Position numbers and translations under genes: made by a program
The notes under the pieces: generated by a model
The model's database searches: none
What the model was told of the DNA's origin: nothing
What the model saw: the letters and a program-made list of their open reading frames with translations, nothing else
Shown: positions 1 through 7,998 of the stretch, in pieces
How positions within the stretch are numbered: the stretch's first letter is position 1
How the letters are laid out: every line of letters begins with the position of its first letter
Source of the DNA: Anianabacter salinae
Lineage (GTDB): Bacteria > Pseudomonadota > Alphaproteobacteria > Rhodobacterales > Rhodobacteraceae
Direction of reading: 5' to 3'
DNA length: 64,000 nt
NCBI RefSeq assembly: GCF_019061145.1
Contig: NZ_JAHQZS010000001.1
Coordinates: 496,001 to 560,000 of the forward strand

Positions 1-59
1 ACAGCGCCCAGCCGTCTATGGTGCGTCTTGCCCGGGGGGGCATCTATCGGGTTCAAGAC

Positions 60-974
60 ATGCGGCTTTCAGCCTTAATCCCCCTTTGCGCGGCGCTGTT
101 GCTTGCGACGACAGCACATGGCTTTGACGGCAAGCAGACGCTAGGCACCGGACGCCAGTTCAACAACGACACCATCGGTGATGGCCGCGATCGCTGGCAG
201 ACCGGTTCCTATGTGGTCAGTGTCGTGCGCGGGCCCGAATGGTCTGGAGCGCTTCCGGACCGGATGGGCGAGATCGTGGAATACCGGTTCCGTGCCGCCC
301 TTGCCGCCCCTGAAAGCCTGACAAACCCGCGCCCCGGCGACCGCCGCTATGCCGCGACCCTGTCGCTTGGCGCGCATACCCATTTCCAGAGCGGCGGCTT
401 CGAGCATTCCGCGGGCATCGACATCGTCGGCATTGGGCCGATGACAGGCGTGCCCGGAATACAGACGCTGATCCATGATCTGTTCAACGGTCCCAGCCCG
501 ACCGCGGCGCAGGCGCTTCAGCTTGGCAATTCCTTGAACCCGACCGCCACTTTCGAGATCGGCCGCCCCATTGCCTTGGGTGAACGGGTCCGCATGCGTC
601 CCTTCGTCGAGACGATCGCCGGGGTAGAGGTGCTGGCCCGTGCTGGCGTTGATTTCGAGATCGGACGGCTTGGCCTTGGCGACATGATGCTTCGCGATGT
701 CGTCACTGGTCAGCGCTATCCCGGCGTGCGGTCCCCCGCCACCGGCTTTGGCCTGACGCTTGGCGCGGATTTCGCGGCGGTGTCGTCCAGCGCCTATTTC
801 CCGGCCAGTCTTGGATACACCATTGCCGATACTCGCACTCGGCTGCGTCTGGGCCTGCGCACGCAGGGCAAACGGTTCGGCACCTTCTATGGCCTGACCT
901 ACCTCAGCCCCGAGTTTCAGGGGCAGAGGTCCGGGCAGCTCATCGGCTCGCTGAGGGTCAACGCAAAGTTCTGA
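60..974 (+). CDS. LpxR-family (DUF2219) lipid A deacylase-like outer-membrane protein
   Basis: Predicted 304-residue outer-membrane beta-barrel of the LpxR/DUF2219 family, whose characterised members remove the 3'-acyloxyacyl chain from lipid A. The ATG at 60 opens directly on a hydrophobic signal peptide ending near residue 20; the ATG at 18 adds a charged extension before it and is less likely. Residues 35-37 (NND) followed by a GDGRDRW stretch resemble the Asn-Asp catalytic region at the start of LpxR. A GIGPMTG...IH segment near residue 130 matches the place where the family has its histidine. The C-terminus ends in an aromatic residue (F), as barrels do. Catalytic activity is inferred and the family match is by motif only. 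The gene stands alone upstream of the Hint gene. Confidence 0.7.
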   Translation: MRLSALIPLCAALLLATTAHGFDGKQTLGTGRQFNNDTIGDGRDRWQTGSYVVSVVRGPEWSGALPDRMGEIVEYRFRAALAAPESLTNPRPGDRRYAATLSLGAHTHFQSGGFEHSAGIDIVGIGPMTGVPGIQTLIHDLFNGPSPTAAQALQLGNSLNPTATFEIGRPIALGERVRMRPFVETIAGVEVLARAGVDFEIGRLGLGDMMLRDVVTGQRYPGVRSPATGFGLTLGADFAAVSSSAYFPASLGYTIADTRTRLRLGLRTQGKRFGTFYGLTYLSPEFQGQRSGQLIGSLRVNAKF

Positions 975-1061
975 CGCGAGGCGGAAGAAACAGGATTCAC
1001 AGTGCGATTCGCCCATGTTACAACGGGCTCAATAAAAAAAGAGCAGGCAGGCATACAGGCT

Positions 1062-2132
1062 ATGAGGACGGGCTCGAAAGGCACGTTCGTCATACCCTGG
1101 TCGCAGACCGAGACCGACGGCCTTCGCGGCGCGCCCATCGCGTCGCTTTCAGAAGGTGCGTCCTGGTCATGGAACGGTCGTGCGGTCAGGGTGGACGGAC
1201 CCACATCACTTCTGGTTCTGACCGGTTCCGAAGCGGTCGATACATTGCACCGGCGGGCTGCAGCAGCGGTAAAGCGGCGGCTTGGCGGGGTCGCTGACTT
1301 CGACGAGGCGCCACGGGCTGACCTGCCGGACGATCCGCTCGTAGGTGGCGGATTCTGCATCACGGACGGCTACCGGCAATATCGGGTGACGCTGATCGAG
1401 ATGCCCGACGCAGAGCCGCTTGCCATGTTCGCGGGCGACATGCCCGACCAGGAAAGCGATCTGTGGATCAGCGACGTGTCGCTGCCCGAGGGCCATATCA
1501 ACCGCATCACCGATACGGCGCGGTCGGTCATCTGCTTCACCCCGGGAACCCGGCTGGCCACCCCGGATGGCCCGCGCCTGGTGTCGGATCTTGCCGAAGG
1601 TGACCTGATCCTGACCAAGGACGACGGCCCGCAGCCGGTGCGCTGGATCGGCAGCCGCCGGATGAGCGGCGCGCGACTGTTCGCCCTGCCGGAACTGCGC
1701 CCGATCCGCATTCGCGGCAGCGCGCTGGGCGCCGATGTGCCCGATGCCGAACTGCTGGTGTCGCCCGATCACCGGATGTTGCTGCGCGGCACGATGGCCG
1801 AGGCGCTGTTCAACAGCCCCGAAGTGCTGGTGCGCGCCCGCGACATGGTGAACGACCGCACGATCACCGTGGACCATCGCCCGCAAAGCGTGACATACGT
1901 TCACATCCTGCTGGACCGGCATCAGGTGGTCTGGGCGAACGGCCTCGAATCCGAGACCTTCCACCCCGCCAGCACGCCCTTCGAAGCGATCGCGCCCGAC
2001 CAGCGCGCAGCGCTTCTGGAACGGGCGCCGGATGTCGACCGGGATGCCAGCCTGTATGGCGGATTCGCCCGTCGGCTGCTGTCGGCGCCGGAAGCGGCGA
2101 TCCTGACCGAAGCGATGCACTGGCGGCATTGA
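1062..2132 (+). CDS. Hint (hedgehog/intein-type) domain protein
   Basis: A 356-residue protein with a C-terminal Hint_2-type domain. The block starting CFTPGTRLATPDG (about residue 160) has the Cys nucleophile and the G-T-x-L-x-T-P pattern at the start of Hint modules; VSDLAEGDLI and LLVSPDHRML follow, the latter matching the conserved block with the active histidine. The first 150 residues have no recognisable domain. Proteins of this layout are common in Rhodobacterales and are often fused to or near secreted RTX-type proteins, but no such partner is visible here. The start is uncertain: ATG 1062 is chosen, although an in-frame GTG at 1002 would add 20 residues. The stop codon overlaps the -35 element of the rpsD promoter. 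Confidence 0.7.
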   Translation: MRTGSKGTFVIPWSQTETDGLRGAPIASLSEGASWSWNGRAVRVDGPTSLLVLTGSEAVDTLHRRAAAAVKRRLGGVADFDEAPRADLPDDPLVGGGFCITDGYRQYRVTLIEMPDAEPLAMFAGDMPDQESDLWISDVSLPEGHINRITDTARSVICFTPGTRLATPDGPRLVSDLAEGDLILTKDDGPQPVRWIGSRRMSGARLFALPELRPIRIRGSALGADVPDAELLVSPDHRMLLRGTMAEALFNSPEVLVRARDMVNDRTITVDHRPQSVTYVHILLDRHQVVWANGLESETFHPASTPFEAIAPDQRAALLERAPDVDRDASLYGGFARRLLSAPEAAILTEAMHWRH

Positions 2133-2156
2133 CACCGGGGTCAGCCCCTTTATAAG
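2129..2156 (+). promoter_or_regulatory. sigma-70-type promoter of rpsD
   Basis: TTGACA at 2129-2134 and TATAAG at 2151-2156 are separated by 16 bases, close to the housekeeping consensus. The -35 hexamer overlaps the stop codon of the Hint gene (2130-2132). Transcription would start near 2163, which puts the first leader hairpin at the very 5' end of the mRNA. Motif-based call. Confidence 0.6.
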
Positions 2157-2165
2157 CGCGCATCT

Positions 2166-2287
2166 CAGGCGGCCTTCGGGCTGCCTGTTCATATTGGTGT
2201 TGGTGGTCCCCGCAAGGGGAGCCCTGTCGGCCCCGGCCCCCGTGCCGGAGCAAAGGACAACGCCCTTCATGGCCTCCGCCCGGAGGC
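2166..2287 (+). promoter_or_regulatory. structured 5' leader of rpsD (four consecutive hairpins)
   Basis: Four perfect stem-loops lie in series between the promoter and the start codon. They are 2166-2187 (9 bp with a UUCG loop and one G.U), 2207-2220 (5 bp with a GCAA loop), 2233-2248 (5 bp) and 2272-2287 (6 bp). The Shine-Dalgarno AGAAGGAG follows at 2294-2301. S4 represses its own synthesis through leader RNA in other bacteria, so an autoregulatory leader is plausible, but no known S4-binding fold is recognised. Confidence 0.5.
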
Positions 2288-2309
2288 GCCCACAGAAGGA
2301 GACCAGACG

Positions 2310-2930
2310 GTGACAAAACGCACCTCTGCCAAGTACAAGATCGACCGCCGCATGGGCGAAAACATCTGGGGTCGTCCGAAGTCCCCGGTGAACCGCCGCG
2401 AATACGGCCCCGGCCAGCACGGCCAGCGCCGCAAGGGCAAGCTGTCGGACTACGGTATCCAGCTGCGCGCCAAGCAGAAGCTCAAGGGCTACTATGGCGA
2501 CCTGACCGAAAAGCAGTTCCGCCGCATCTATGCCGAAGCCGAGCGTGTGCGCGGTGACACCGGCGAGAACCTGATCGGCCTGCTCGAGAGTCGCCTCGAC
2601 GCCGTGGTCTACCGCGCGAAATTCGTGCCGACCGTGTTCGCCGCCCGCCAGTTCGTGAACCACAAGCATGTGCGCGTGAACGGCCAGATCGTGAACATCC
2701 CGTCCTACCGCGTGAAGGAAGGCGACGTGATCGAGGTCCGTGACCGCTCCAAGCAGCTGGCCGTGGTGCTTGAAGCCACCCAGTTGGCCGAGCGCGATGT
2801 GCCCGACTACCTCGAGGTCGACCACTCCAAGCTGACCGCGACCTTCGTGCGGACCCCGGGTCTTGGCGATGTGCCGTACCCGGTCCAGATGGAACCGAAC
2901 CTCGTCATCGAATACTACGCGCAGAACTAA
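2310..2930 (+). CDS. rpsD: 30S ribosomal protein S4
   Basis: Primary 16S rRNA-binding protein that nucleates assembly of the 30S subunit body. The 206-residue product has the usual S4 length and layout: an N-terminal basic region with [13 protein letters not shown] near residues 31-43, then the S4 RNA-binding domain from about residue 95 ([15 protein letters not shown], then [13 protein letters not shown]). The start is GTG at 2310, preceded at good spacing by AGAAGGAG. It is transcribed alone from its own promoter with a long structured leader and ends in a strong terminator, so it is monocistronic here, unlike the alpha-operon arrangement of E. coli. Identification is secure. Confidence 0.98.
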   Translation: MTKRTSAKYKIDRRMGENIWGRPKSPVNRREYGPGQHGQRRKGKLSDYGIQLRAKQKLKGYYGDLTEKQFRRIYAEAERVRGDTGENLIGLLESRLDAVVYRAKFVPTVFAARQFVNHKHVRVNGQIVNIPSYRVKEGDVIEVRDRSKQLAVVLEATQLAERDVPDYLEVDHSKLTATFVRTPGLGDVPYPVQMEPNLVIEYYAQN

Positions 2931-2957
2931 GCGTTTCGCGAGGGACAGTCGCAAGGG

Positions 2958-2985
2958 GGGTCGCACCGCAGGGTGCGACCCTTTT
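2958..2985 (+). terminator. rho-independent terminator of rpsD
   Basis: A 10-bp perfect stem (2958-2967 with 2972-2981) with a 4-base loop is followed by TTTT at 2982-2985 and a further T-rich stretch, 28 bases after the rpsD stop. Confidence 0.85.
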
Positions 2986-3027
2986 CGTTTTCAGGGGTGG
3001 CGGGATGACTCCCGCCCTACAGATGCG

Positions 3028-3873
3028 TCATGCTTTCGTGCTGCCCGTACCGGGGCCGCGCAGCCGCTCGGTCACTTTCGCCGCGCGCAAGGGCGGCAGG
3101 GTCGGGGCGTTGTCCTGCATCTGCCGCGCACGCGCTTCTGCGGTGCGGATCAGGTCCGGGATGTGCTGCGCCTCGGGCATGTTCTTCCAGTATTTGCGCG
3201 GCATTTCGGAGGTCATCGCGCCGATCTTGACGCGGGCAGGATTGAAGATGTTGCGGAAATACGTGCCCCACAGCGCCTCTGCGCCATCCTCGGGCAAGTC
3301 GGGTTTGGATTGGCCTTCTGAAAAGGACAGCGTCCCCTCCTCGAACCGTGCGGTCACGTCGCGGGTGACGATGACCCAATCCATGTCGCCGAAACGGCGA
3401 GTGAAGAACGGGGCGGTCGGTTCCACCGTGTGATGCGTCGGCTCGAACCAGGCGGCAAAGCGGCGGCGCGGTCCGTCCGCGCCAAGATCGCGGAAGCGCA
3501 CGAAAGCCTTCATCTTGTGTGCACAGCGGTTGACGTTCTTCTCCATCGTCCGCAGCCGCTCCAGCCCTGCATCGCCGCGCGCGGACATCAGGCGGGGATC
3601 GTCCCGCACCCGCCATAGAAACGCATAGAGCCGCGCGAACCGCTCGGGGTCGGAATGCCAGACGACGCGGTTGGCCATCTCGAGGAACGCCTTTGGCACG
3701 GTCAGCGCGGGCGAGGGGGCTGGCGGCGCGGCGGGCTCGGCGAAGAGATCCCCCGCCGCACCGTCCCATGTCCACAGGACATCCTCGGGACGCACGCCGG
3801 CTGACAGCAGCCCCCGCGCCGCCTCGCGCCAGGCCGCTGCGGTGCCGATCCGGGGCAGGGCGATGCTGCGCAT
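3028..3873 (-). CDS. DUF4130 / TIGR03915-type DNA-repair partner protein
   Basis: A 281-residue protein of the DUF4130 (TIGR03915) family, a conserved partner of the radical SAM protein encoded just upstream. In many bacteria this domain is fused to the uracil-DNA-binding protein UdgX; here the protein stops where UdgX would begin, so it is the stand-alone form. Visible family features include the central FWRVRDDPRLMSARGD region (about residues 88-103) and the later WVIVTRDVTARFE and YFRNIFNPARVKIGAM blocks. Its ATG shares one base with the stop codon of the radical SAM gene (TGATG), which implies translational coupling. The biochemical role is unknown; DNA repair is inferred from family context and from the SOS box at the head of the operon. 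Confidence 0.85.
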   Translation of the reverse strand: MRSIALPRIGTAAAWREAARGLLSAGVRPEDVLWTWDGAAGDLFAEPAAPPAPSPALTVPKAFLEMANRVVWHSDPERFARLYAFLWRVRDDPRLMSARGDAGLERLRTMEKNVNRCAHKMKAFVRFRDLGADGPRRRFAAWFEPTHHTVEPTAPFFTRRFGDMDWVIVTRDVTARFEEGTLSFSEGQSKPDLPEDGAEALWGTYFRNIFNPARVKIGAMTSEMPRKYWKNMPEAQHIPDLIRTAEARARQMQDNAPTLPPLRAAKVTERLRGPGTGSTKA

Positions 3874-5114
3874 CAGAACAGCGACAACTGTTCGGGCGAC
3901 GGCGCGAACCGCGCCCGCAGGTCCGCGCTGTCGGTCAGTGCCCCCGGGCTCCAGTCGCGCAGCGTGATGAACGGGCGGGCCTTCTTCAGGCCGGCGCCCA
4001 TGCGCTGCAGATCGCCGTATCGCAGGGTCCGGTGGTGGCGTGTCGTCAGGATGCGGCCGACCGTCTTGGTGCCGAAGCCCGGCACCCGCAGCAGCGTCTC
4101 GCGCTCGGCGCGCTGCACGTCCACCGGGAACAGCCCGCGATGCGCCAGCGCCCAGGCCAGTTTCGGATCGATGTCGAGGTCGAGGTTGCCGCCCGCGCTG
4201 ACGCCCGTGATCTCGTCCACCCCAAAGCCGTAAAAGCGCAGCAGCCAGTCGGCCTGATACAGCCGGTGTTCGCGCATCAGCGGCGGCTTGATGAGCGGAA
4301 GCCGCGCTGAGGAGTCGGGGATCGGCGAGAAGGCGGAATAATACACCCGCTTCAGCCGGAAATCGCCGTAAAGCCGGGCCGAATGGTTCAGGATCACGGC
4401 GTCGTTCGAACCATCGGCGCCGACGATCATCTGCGTCGATTGCCCGGCCGGGGCAAAGCGGGCAGGGCGCTTGCCGGTGTGGCTGCGGTCCTTGGACGCC
4501 AGCCGCCGCGCCTTGACGTCCCCCATCGCGTCCCGGATCGTCGCGGGGTTCTTTTCGGGCGCATAGGCGGCGACGGACGCGTCGGTGGGCAATTCGACGT
4601 TCACCGACAGCCGGTCGGCATAGAGCCCGGCCTGCGCGATCAACTCGGGCGCGGCGTCGGGGATGGTCTTGAGGTGGATGTAGCCCCGGAACTGCTCGCG
4701 CTCGCGCAGAAGGCGGGCGATCTGCACCATGTCCTCCATCGTCTTGTCGGGCGAACGGATAATGCCCGAGGACAGGAACAGCCCCTCGATATAGTTGCGC
4801 CGGTAGAATTCCGTCGTCAGGTGCACGACCTCTTCCGGGGTGAAGCGGGCGCGCGGGACATTCGACGAGACCCGGTTCACGCAGTAGACGCAGTCGTAGA
4901 TGCAGAAATTCGTCATCAGGATCTTCAGCAGGCTGATGCAGCGCCCGTCGGGCGCATAGGCATGGCAGATGCCCGAGCCTTCGGTCGATCCCAGACCCTT
5001 GCCGTCGCGGCTGTCGCGCCGCGATGTGCCGGATGACGCGCAGGAGGCATCGTAGCGCGCAGCGTCGGACAGGATGGCAAGCTTGTCTTGAAGGGTCATC
5101 GGCATGATGTTCAC
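3873..5114 (-). CDS. radical SAM protein of the TIGR03916 putative DNA modification/repair family
   Basis: Predicted radical SAM enzyme of about 413 residues, recognisable as the TIGR03916 (rSAM linked to UDG) family. The [4Fe-4S]-binding CIYDCVYC motif (C-x3-C-x2-C) lies near residues 71-78, preceded by GICHAYAPDGRCISLLK. A helix-hairpin-helix-like LLRVPGFGTKTVGRIL segment close to the C-terminus suggests DNA contact. The start is ambiguous. GTG 5114 has AGGA at ideal spacing; ATG 5105 and ATG 5099 are in frame just downstream. A very long open frame continues further upstream, but it crosses the divergent hss gene and is not coding. The gene heads a two-gene unit with DUF4130 and its start overlaps a LexA-type box. 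The substrate is unknown. Confidence 0.85.
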   Translation of the reverse strand: MNIMPMTLQDKLAILSDAARYDASCASSGTSRRDSRDGKGLGSTEGSGICHAYAPDGRCISLLKILMTNFCIYDCVYCVNRVSSNVPRARFTPEEVVHLTTEFYRRNYIEGLFLSSGIIRSPDKTMEDMVQIARLLREREQFRGYIHLKTIPDAAPELIAQAGLYADRLSVNVELPTDASVAAYAPEKNPATIRDAMGDVKARRLASKDRSHTGKRPARFAPAGQSTQMIVGADGSNDAVILNHSARLYGDFRLKRVYYSAFSPIPDSSARLPLIKPPLMREHRLYQADWLLRFYGFGVDEITGVSAGGNLDLDIDPKLAWALAHRGLFPVDVQRAERETLLRVPGFGTKTVGRILTTRHHRTLRYGDLQRMGAGLKKARPFITLRDWSPGALTDSADLRARFAPSPEQLSLF

Positions 5115-5123
5115 ATTATGTTC
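5109..5123 (-). promoter_or_regulatory. LexA-type SOS box (GTTC-N7-GTTC)
   Basis: GTTC at 5109-5112 and GTTC at 5120-5123 are separated by exactly 7 AT-rich bases. This is the direct-repeat operator recognised by LexA in Alphaproteobacteria. It overlaps the ribosome-binding site and start of the radical SAM gene. The hss gene on the other strand starts 121 bases away and is less likely to be the target. Confidence 0.6.
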
Positions 5124-5243
5124 CTGCGCCGCCGCGTCAAGCGCCCGGCGCCACATCACGCTCACCTTGCCGTGCGGTTGGACGTCGCGGGTCGCAGCGG
5201 CTAGGTAGTCGCCCTGACAGCGCAGTACGGAAGGATCCTGACC

Positions 5244-6668
5244 TTGGCCGACATCGACCATCCCGTTCACGCCCGTATCGACGGGCCCATCGTGATCATC
5301 GGCTTCGGGTCGATCGGGCGCGGCACGCTGCCGCTGATCGAACGGCATTTCGACTTCGACGCCAAGAAGCTCACGGTGATCGAGCCGAACCCGAAGGTCG
5401 CCACGTTCCTGCGCCAACGCGGCATCGCCCATCTTCAGGTGGCGCTGACCCCGGACAATTACCGCGAAGTGCTGGGCGAGCTGTTCCCGGACGGCAAGGG
5501 GTTCTGCGTCAACCTGTCCGTCGATACCTCGTCGCTTGACCTGATGCGGTTCTGCCGCGAAATCGGGGTTCCCTACATCGACACCGTCGTCGAGCCCTGG
5601 GCGGGATTCTACTTCGACACCACCGACAATGCAGAGCGCACGAATTATGCGCTGCGGCAGGCGGTGCGGGACGAGAAGGCGCGCAATCCCGGCGGCACCA
5701 CGGCGGTGTCCTGCTGCGGCGCCAATCCCGGCATGGTGTCGTGGTTCGTCAAGGAGGCGCTGCTGACGCTGGCGCGCGACACAGGGCGGGACGCGGCGGC
5801 GCCCAAGGACCGCAACGGCTGGGCCCGGCTGATGCAATCGCTGGGCGTCAAGGGCGTGCACATCGCCGAGCGCGACACCCAAGCCCGGCGCGAGCCGCGC
5901 CCGCGCGGCGTCTTCGTCAACACCTGGTCGGTCGAGGGCTTCATCGCGGAAGGGTTCCAGCCTGCGGAACTGGGCTGGGGCACGCATGAGACGTGGTTCC
6001 CCGAACTGGGCCACCGTCACGAGACAGGCTGCAGGGCGGGCATCTGGCTGGACCGCCCCGGCGCGATCACGCGGGTCCACAGCTGGTGTCCTACACCCGG
6101 ACCGCAGTTCGGGTTCCTCGTGACCCACAACGAAGCGATCTCGATCGCCGACTACTACACGGTCGGCGACGCGGCCGCGCCCGAGTTCCGCCCGACCTGC
6201 CACTATGCCTATCACCCGTCCGACGACGCAGTCCTGTCGCTGCACGAGATGTTCGGATCGGGCCGCCAGCAGGAGCGGCACCATATCCTCGAGGAACACG
6301 AGATCGTCGAGGGCATCGATGAATTGGGCGTGCTGCTGTTCGGGCACGAGAAGAACGCGCTCTGGTATGGCTCGCGCCTGTCGAACGAGGAAACCAAGGC
6401 GCTGGCCCCCTACCAGAACGCGACCGGCCTGCAGGTGTCGTCTGCGGTGATCGCGGGCATGGTATGGGCGCTGGAGACCCCCGGCGCAGGGATCGTCGAG
6501 ACCGACGAGATGGACCACGCGCGGTGCCTCGAGGTGCAGCGCCCGTATCTCGGGCCCGTCGAGGCGCATTACACCGACTGGACGCCGCTGCAGGACCGCT
6601 GGGAGCACTTTCCCGAGGACATCGACGAGAGCGATCCCTGGCAGTTCCGTAACGTGCTGGCGACGTGA
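5244..6668 (+). CDS. hss: homospermidine synthase
   Basis: Cytoplasmic NAD-dependent enzyme that joins two putrescine units (or putrescine and spermidine) to make sym-homospermidine, a major polyamine in many Alphaproteobacteria. The 474-residue length is typical of the family. A Rossmann dinucleotide-binding loop IGFGSIGRG lies near residues 19-27, and NLSVDTSSLDLMRFC, VSCCGANPGMVSWFVK and PTCHYAYHPSDDAV are family blocks. The start is TTG at 5244, about 8 bases after GGAAGGA; no ATG or GTG fits better upstream of the Rossmann fold. It is divergent from the radical SAM repair operon with about 130 bases between them, and it is followed by a repeat-containing spacer rather than an operon partner. 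Confidence 0.93.
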   Translation: MADIDHPVHARIDGPIVIIGFGSIGRGTLPLIERHFDFDAKKLTVIEPNPKVATFLRQRGIAHLQVALTPDNYREVLGELFPDGKGFCVNLSVDTSSLDLMRFCREIGVPYIDTVVEPWAGFYFDTTDNAERTNYALRQAVRDEKARNPGGTTAVSCCGANPGMVSWFVKEALLTLARDTGRDAAAPKDRNGWARLMQSLGVKGVHIAERDTQARREPRPRGVFVNTWSVEGFIAEGFQPAELGWGTHETWFPELGHRHETGCRAGIWLDRPGAITRVHSWCPTPGPQFGFLVTHNEAISIADYYTVGDAAAPEFRPTCHYAYHPSDDAVLSLHEMFGSGRQQERHHILEEHEIVEGIDELGVLLFGHEKNALWYGSRLSNEETKALAPYQNATGLQVSSAVIAGMVWALETPGAGIVETDEMDHARCLEVQRPYLGPVEAHYTDWTPLQDRWEHFPEDIDESDPWQFRNVLAT

Positions 6669-6714
6669 GGACGGGGAGCGGCGCTTGGGGCCATCGAGGC
6701 CCCGCGCGCCGCAT

Positions 6715-6762
6715 GGGGGCTCTGCCCCCAAACCCCCGGAGGTATTTGCAGACCAAAGATGG
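6715..6762 (+). repeat. dispersed intergenic repeat, copy 1
   Basis: A short hairpin (GGGGGC...GCCCCC, 6715-6729) is followed by a conserved tail CCCCGGAGGTATTTG...GACCAAAGA (6733-6759). The same arrangement recurs at 29579-29642. It lies in the 244-base spacer between hss and hisC, which otherwise holds no gene. I interpret it as a REP-like element, or as part of a repeated terminator. Confidence 0.6.
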
Positions 6763-6912
6763 GGGCATGGCGGCGCCTTGGGGGCGGACACCGCGCAGGC
6801 GAGAGACGCGTGCGGCGTTGCCGCGATGTCGCGGCGCAGGGCCCGTGCGGCTTTGCCGCTTTTCCTGTGCGCGGCAGGCGGATAGAAGGCAGGACAAAGC
6901 ACAGGTTCCCCA

Positions 6913-7998
6913 ATGAGTGTCATCGTTCCCCAGCCCGGAATCCTCGATATCGCGCCCTATGTCGGCGGCCAGTCGTATTTGGCGGGCGTCGAGAACGTCG
7001 TGAAGCTGTCGTCGAACGAGAACCCGTTCGGCCCCAGCCCCAAGGCGATGGAGGCGTTCAGCCGGGCCGTGCGCCAGTTGCACCGCTATCCGTCCACAGA
7101 TCATGCGAGCCTGCGCGCTGCGCTTGGCGAGGTGCACGGGATCGATGCGGGGCGCATCGTCTGTGGTGTCGGGTCGGACGAGATTCTGCATCTTCTGTGC
7201 CAGGCCTATGTCGGGCCGGGCGACGAGGTGGTTCACACCGAGCATGGCTTTGCGATCTACCGGATCGCTGCGCTGTCAGCGGGCGGCACGCCGGTGTCTG
7301 TGCCCGAGCGCGAGCGGGTGACGGACGTCGATGCCTTGCTGGCGGCCTGCACGCCGAAGACGAAGCTGGTGTTCATCGCCAACCCGAACAACCCGACCGG
7401 CACGATGATCGGGACCGGCGATCTGGCGCGGCTTGCAGACGGGCTGCCTGCGGGCGCGATGCTGGTACTGGACGGCGCCTATGCCGAGTATGTCGAAGGC
7501 TATGATGGCGGCATCGGCCTGATCGCCTCGCGCGGGAACGTGTTCATGACGCGCACGTTTTCCAAGCTCTACGGCCTTGGCGGCCTGCGGGTCGGCTGGG
7601 GTTATGGCCCGGCCGAGGTGATCGACGTGCTGAACCGCATTCGCGGGCCGTTCAACCTGTCCGAGGCGCAGCTTGCCGCCGCCGAGGCCGCGCTGCGCGA
7701 CGATGAGCATATCCAGCGCAGCCTGAGCGAGAACACGCGCAACCGCGCCTGGCTGGCCGAGGCGCTGATGGAAAAGGGCGTGCCTTCCGATACATCTTGC
7801 GCGAATTTCGTGCTGGCCCGTTTTGCCAGTGCCGACGAGGCGCTGGCCTGCGATGCCTGGCTCAAGCAGGAGGGTCTGATCGTGCGCCCTGTCGCGAGCT
7901 ACAACCTGCCGAACTGCCTGCGGATCACCGTCGGGGACGAGGCATCCTGCCGCCGGGTCGCCCATGCGATCGGGAATTTCAAGGATGTCGGCAGGTGA
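6913..7998 (+). CDS. hisC: histidinol-phosphate / aromatic aminotransferase
   Basis: PLP-dependent class I/II aminotransferase of 361 residues that converts imidazole-acetol phosphate and glutamate to histidinol phosphate. The order hisC-tyrA suggests it may also aminate aromatic keto acids, as is known for such pairs in Alphaproteobacteria. Visible are the [12 protein letters not shown]-terminal block, NPNNPTGT for PLP-phosphate contacts, LDGAYAEY, and [16 protein letters not shown] with the Schiff-base lysine in SK. The start is ATG 6913 with only a weak Shine-Dalgarno. The stop overlaps the GTG of tyrA, so the two are translationally coupled. Confidence 0.95.
   Translation: MSVIVPQPGILDIAPYVGGQSYLAGVENVVKLSSNENPFGPSPKAMEAFSRAVRQLHRYPSTDHASLRAALGEVHGIDAGRIVCGVGSDEILHLLCQAYVGPGDEVVHTEHGFAIYRIAALSAGGTPVSVPERERVTDVDALLAACTPKTKLVFIANPNNPTGTMIGTGDLARLADGLPAGAMLVLDGAYAEYVEGYDGGIGLIASRGNVFMTRTFSKLYGLGGLRVGWGYGPAEVIDVLNRIRGPFNLSEAQLAAAEAALRDDEHIQRSLSENTRNRAWLAEALMEKGVPSDTSCANFVLARFASADEALACDAWLKQEGLIVRPVASYNLPNCLRITVGDEASCRRVAHAIGNFKDVGR

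Noticed and set aside
5115-6923. Upstream extension of the radical SAM frame to more than 1000 residues
   Set aside because: The extension runs antisense through homospermidine synthase; family similarity begins only at about 5099.
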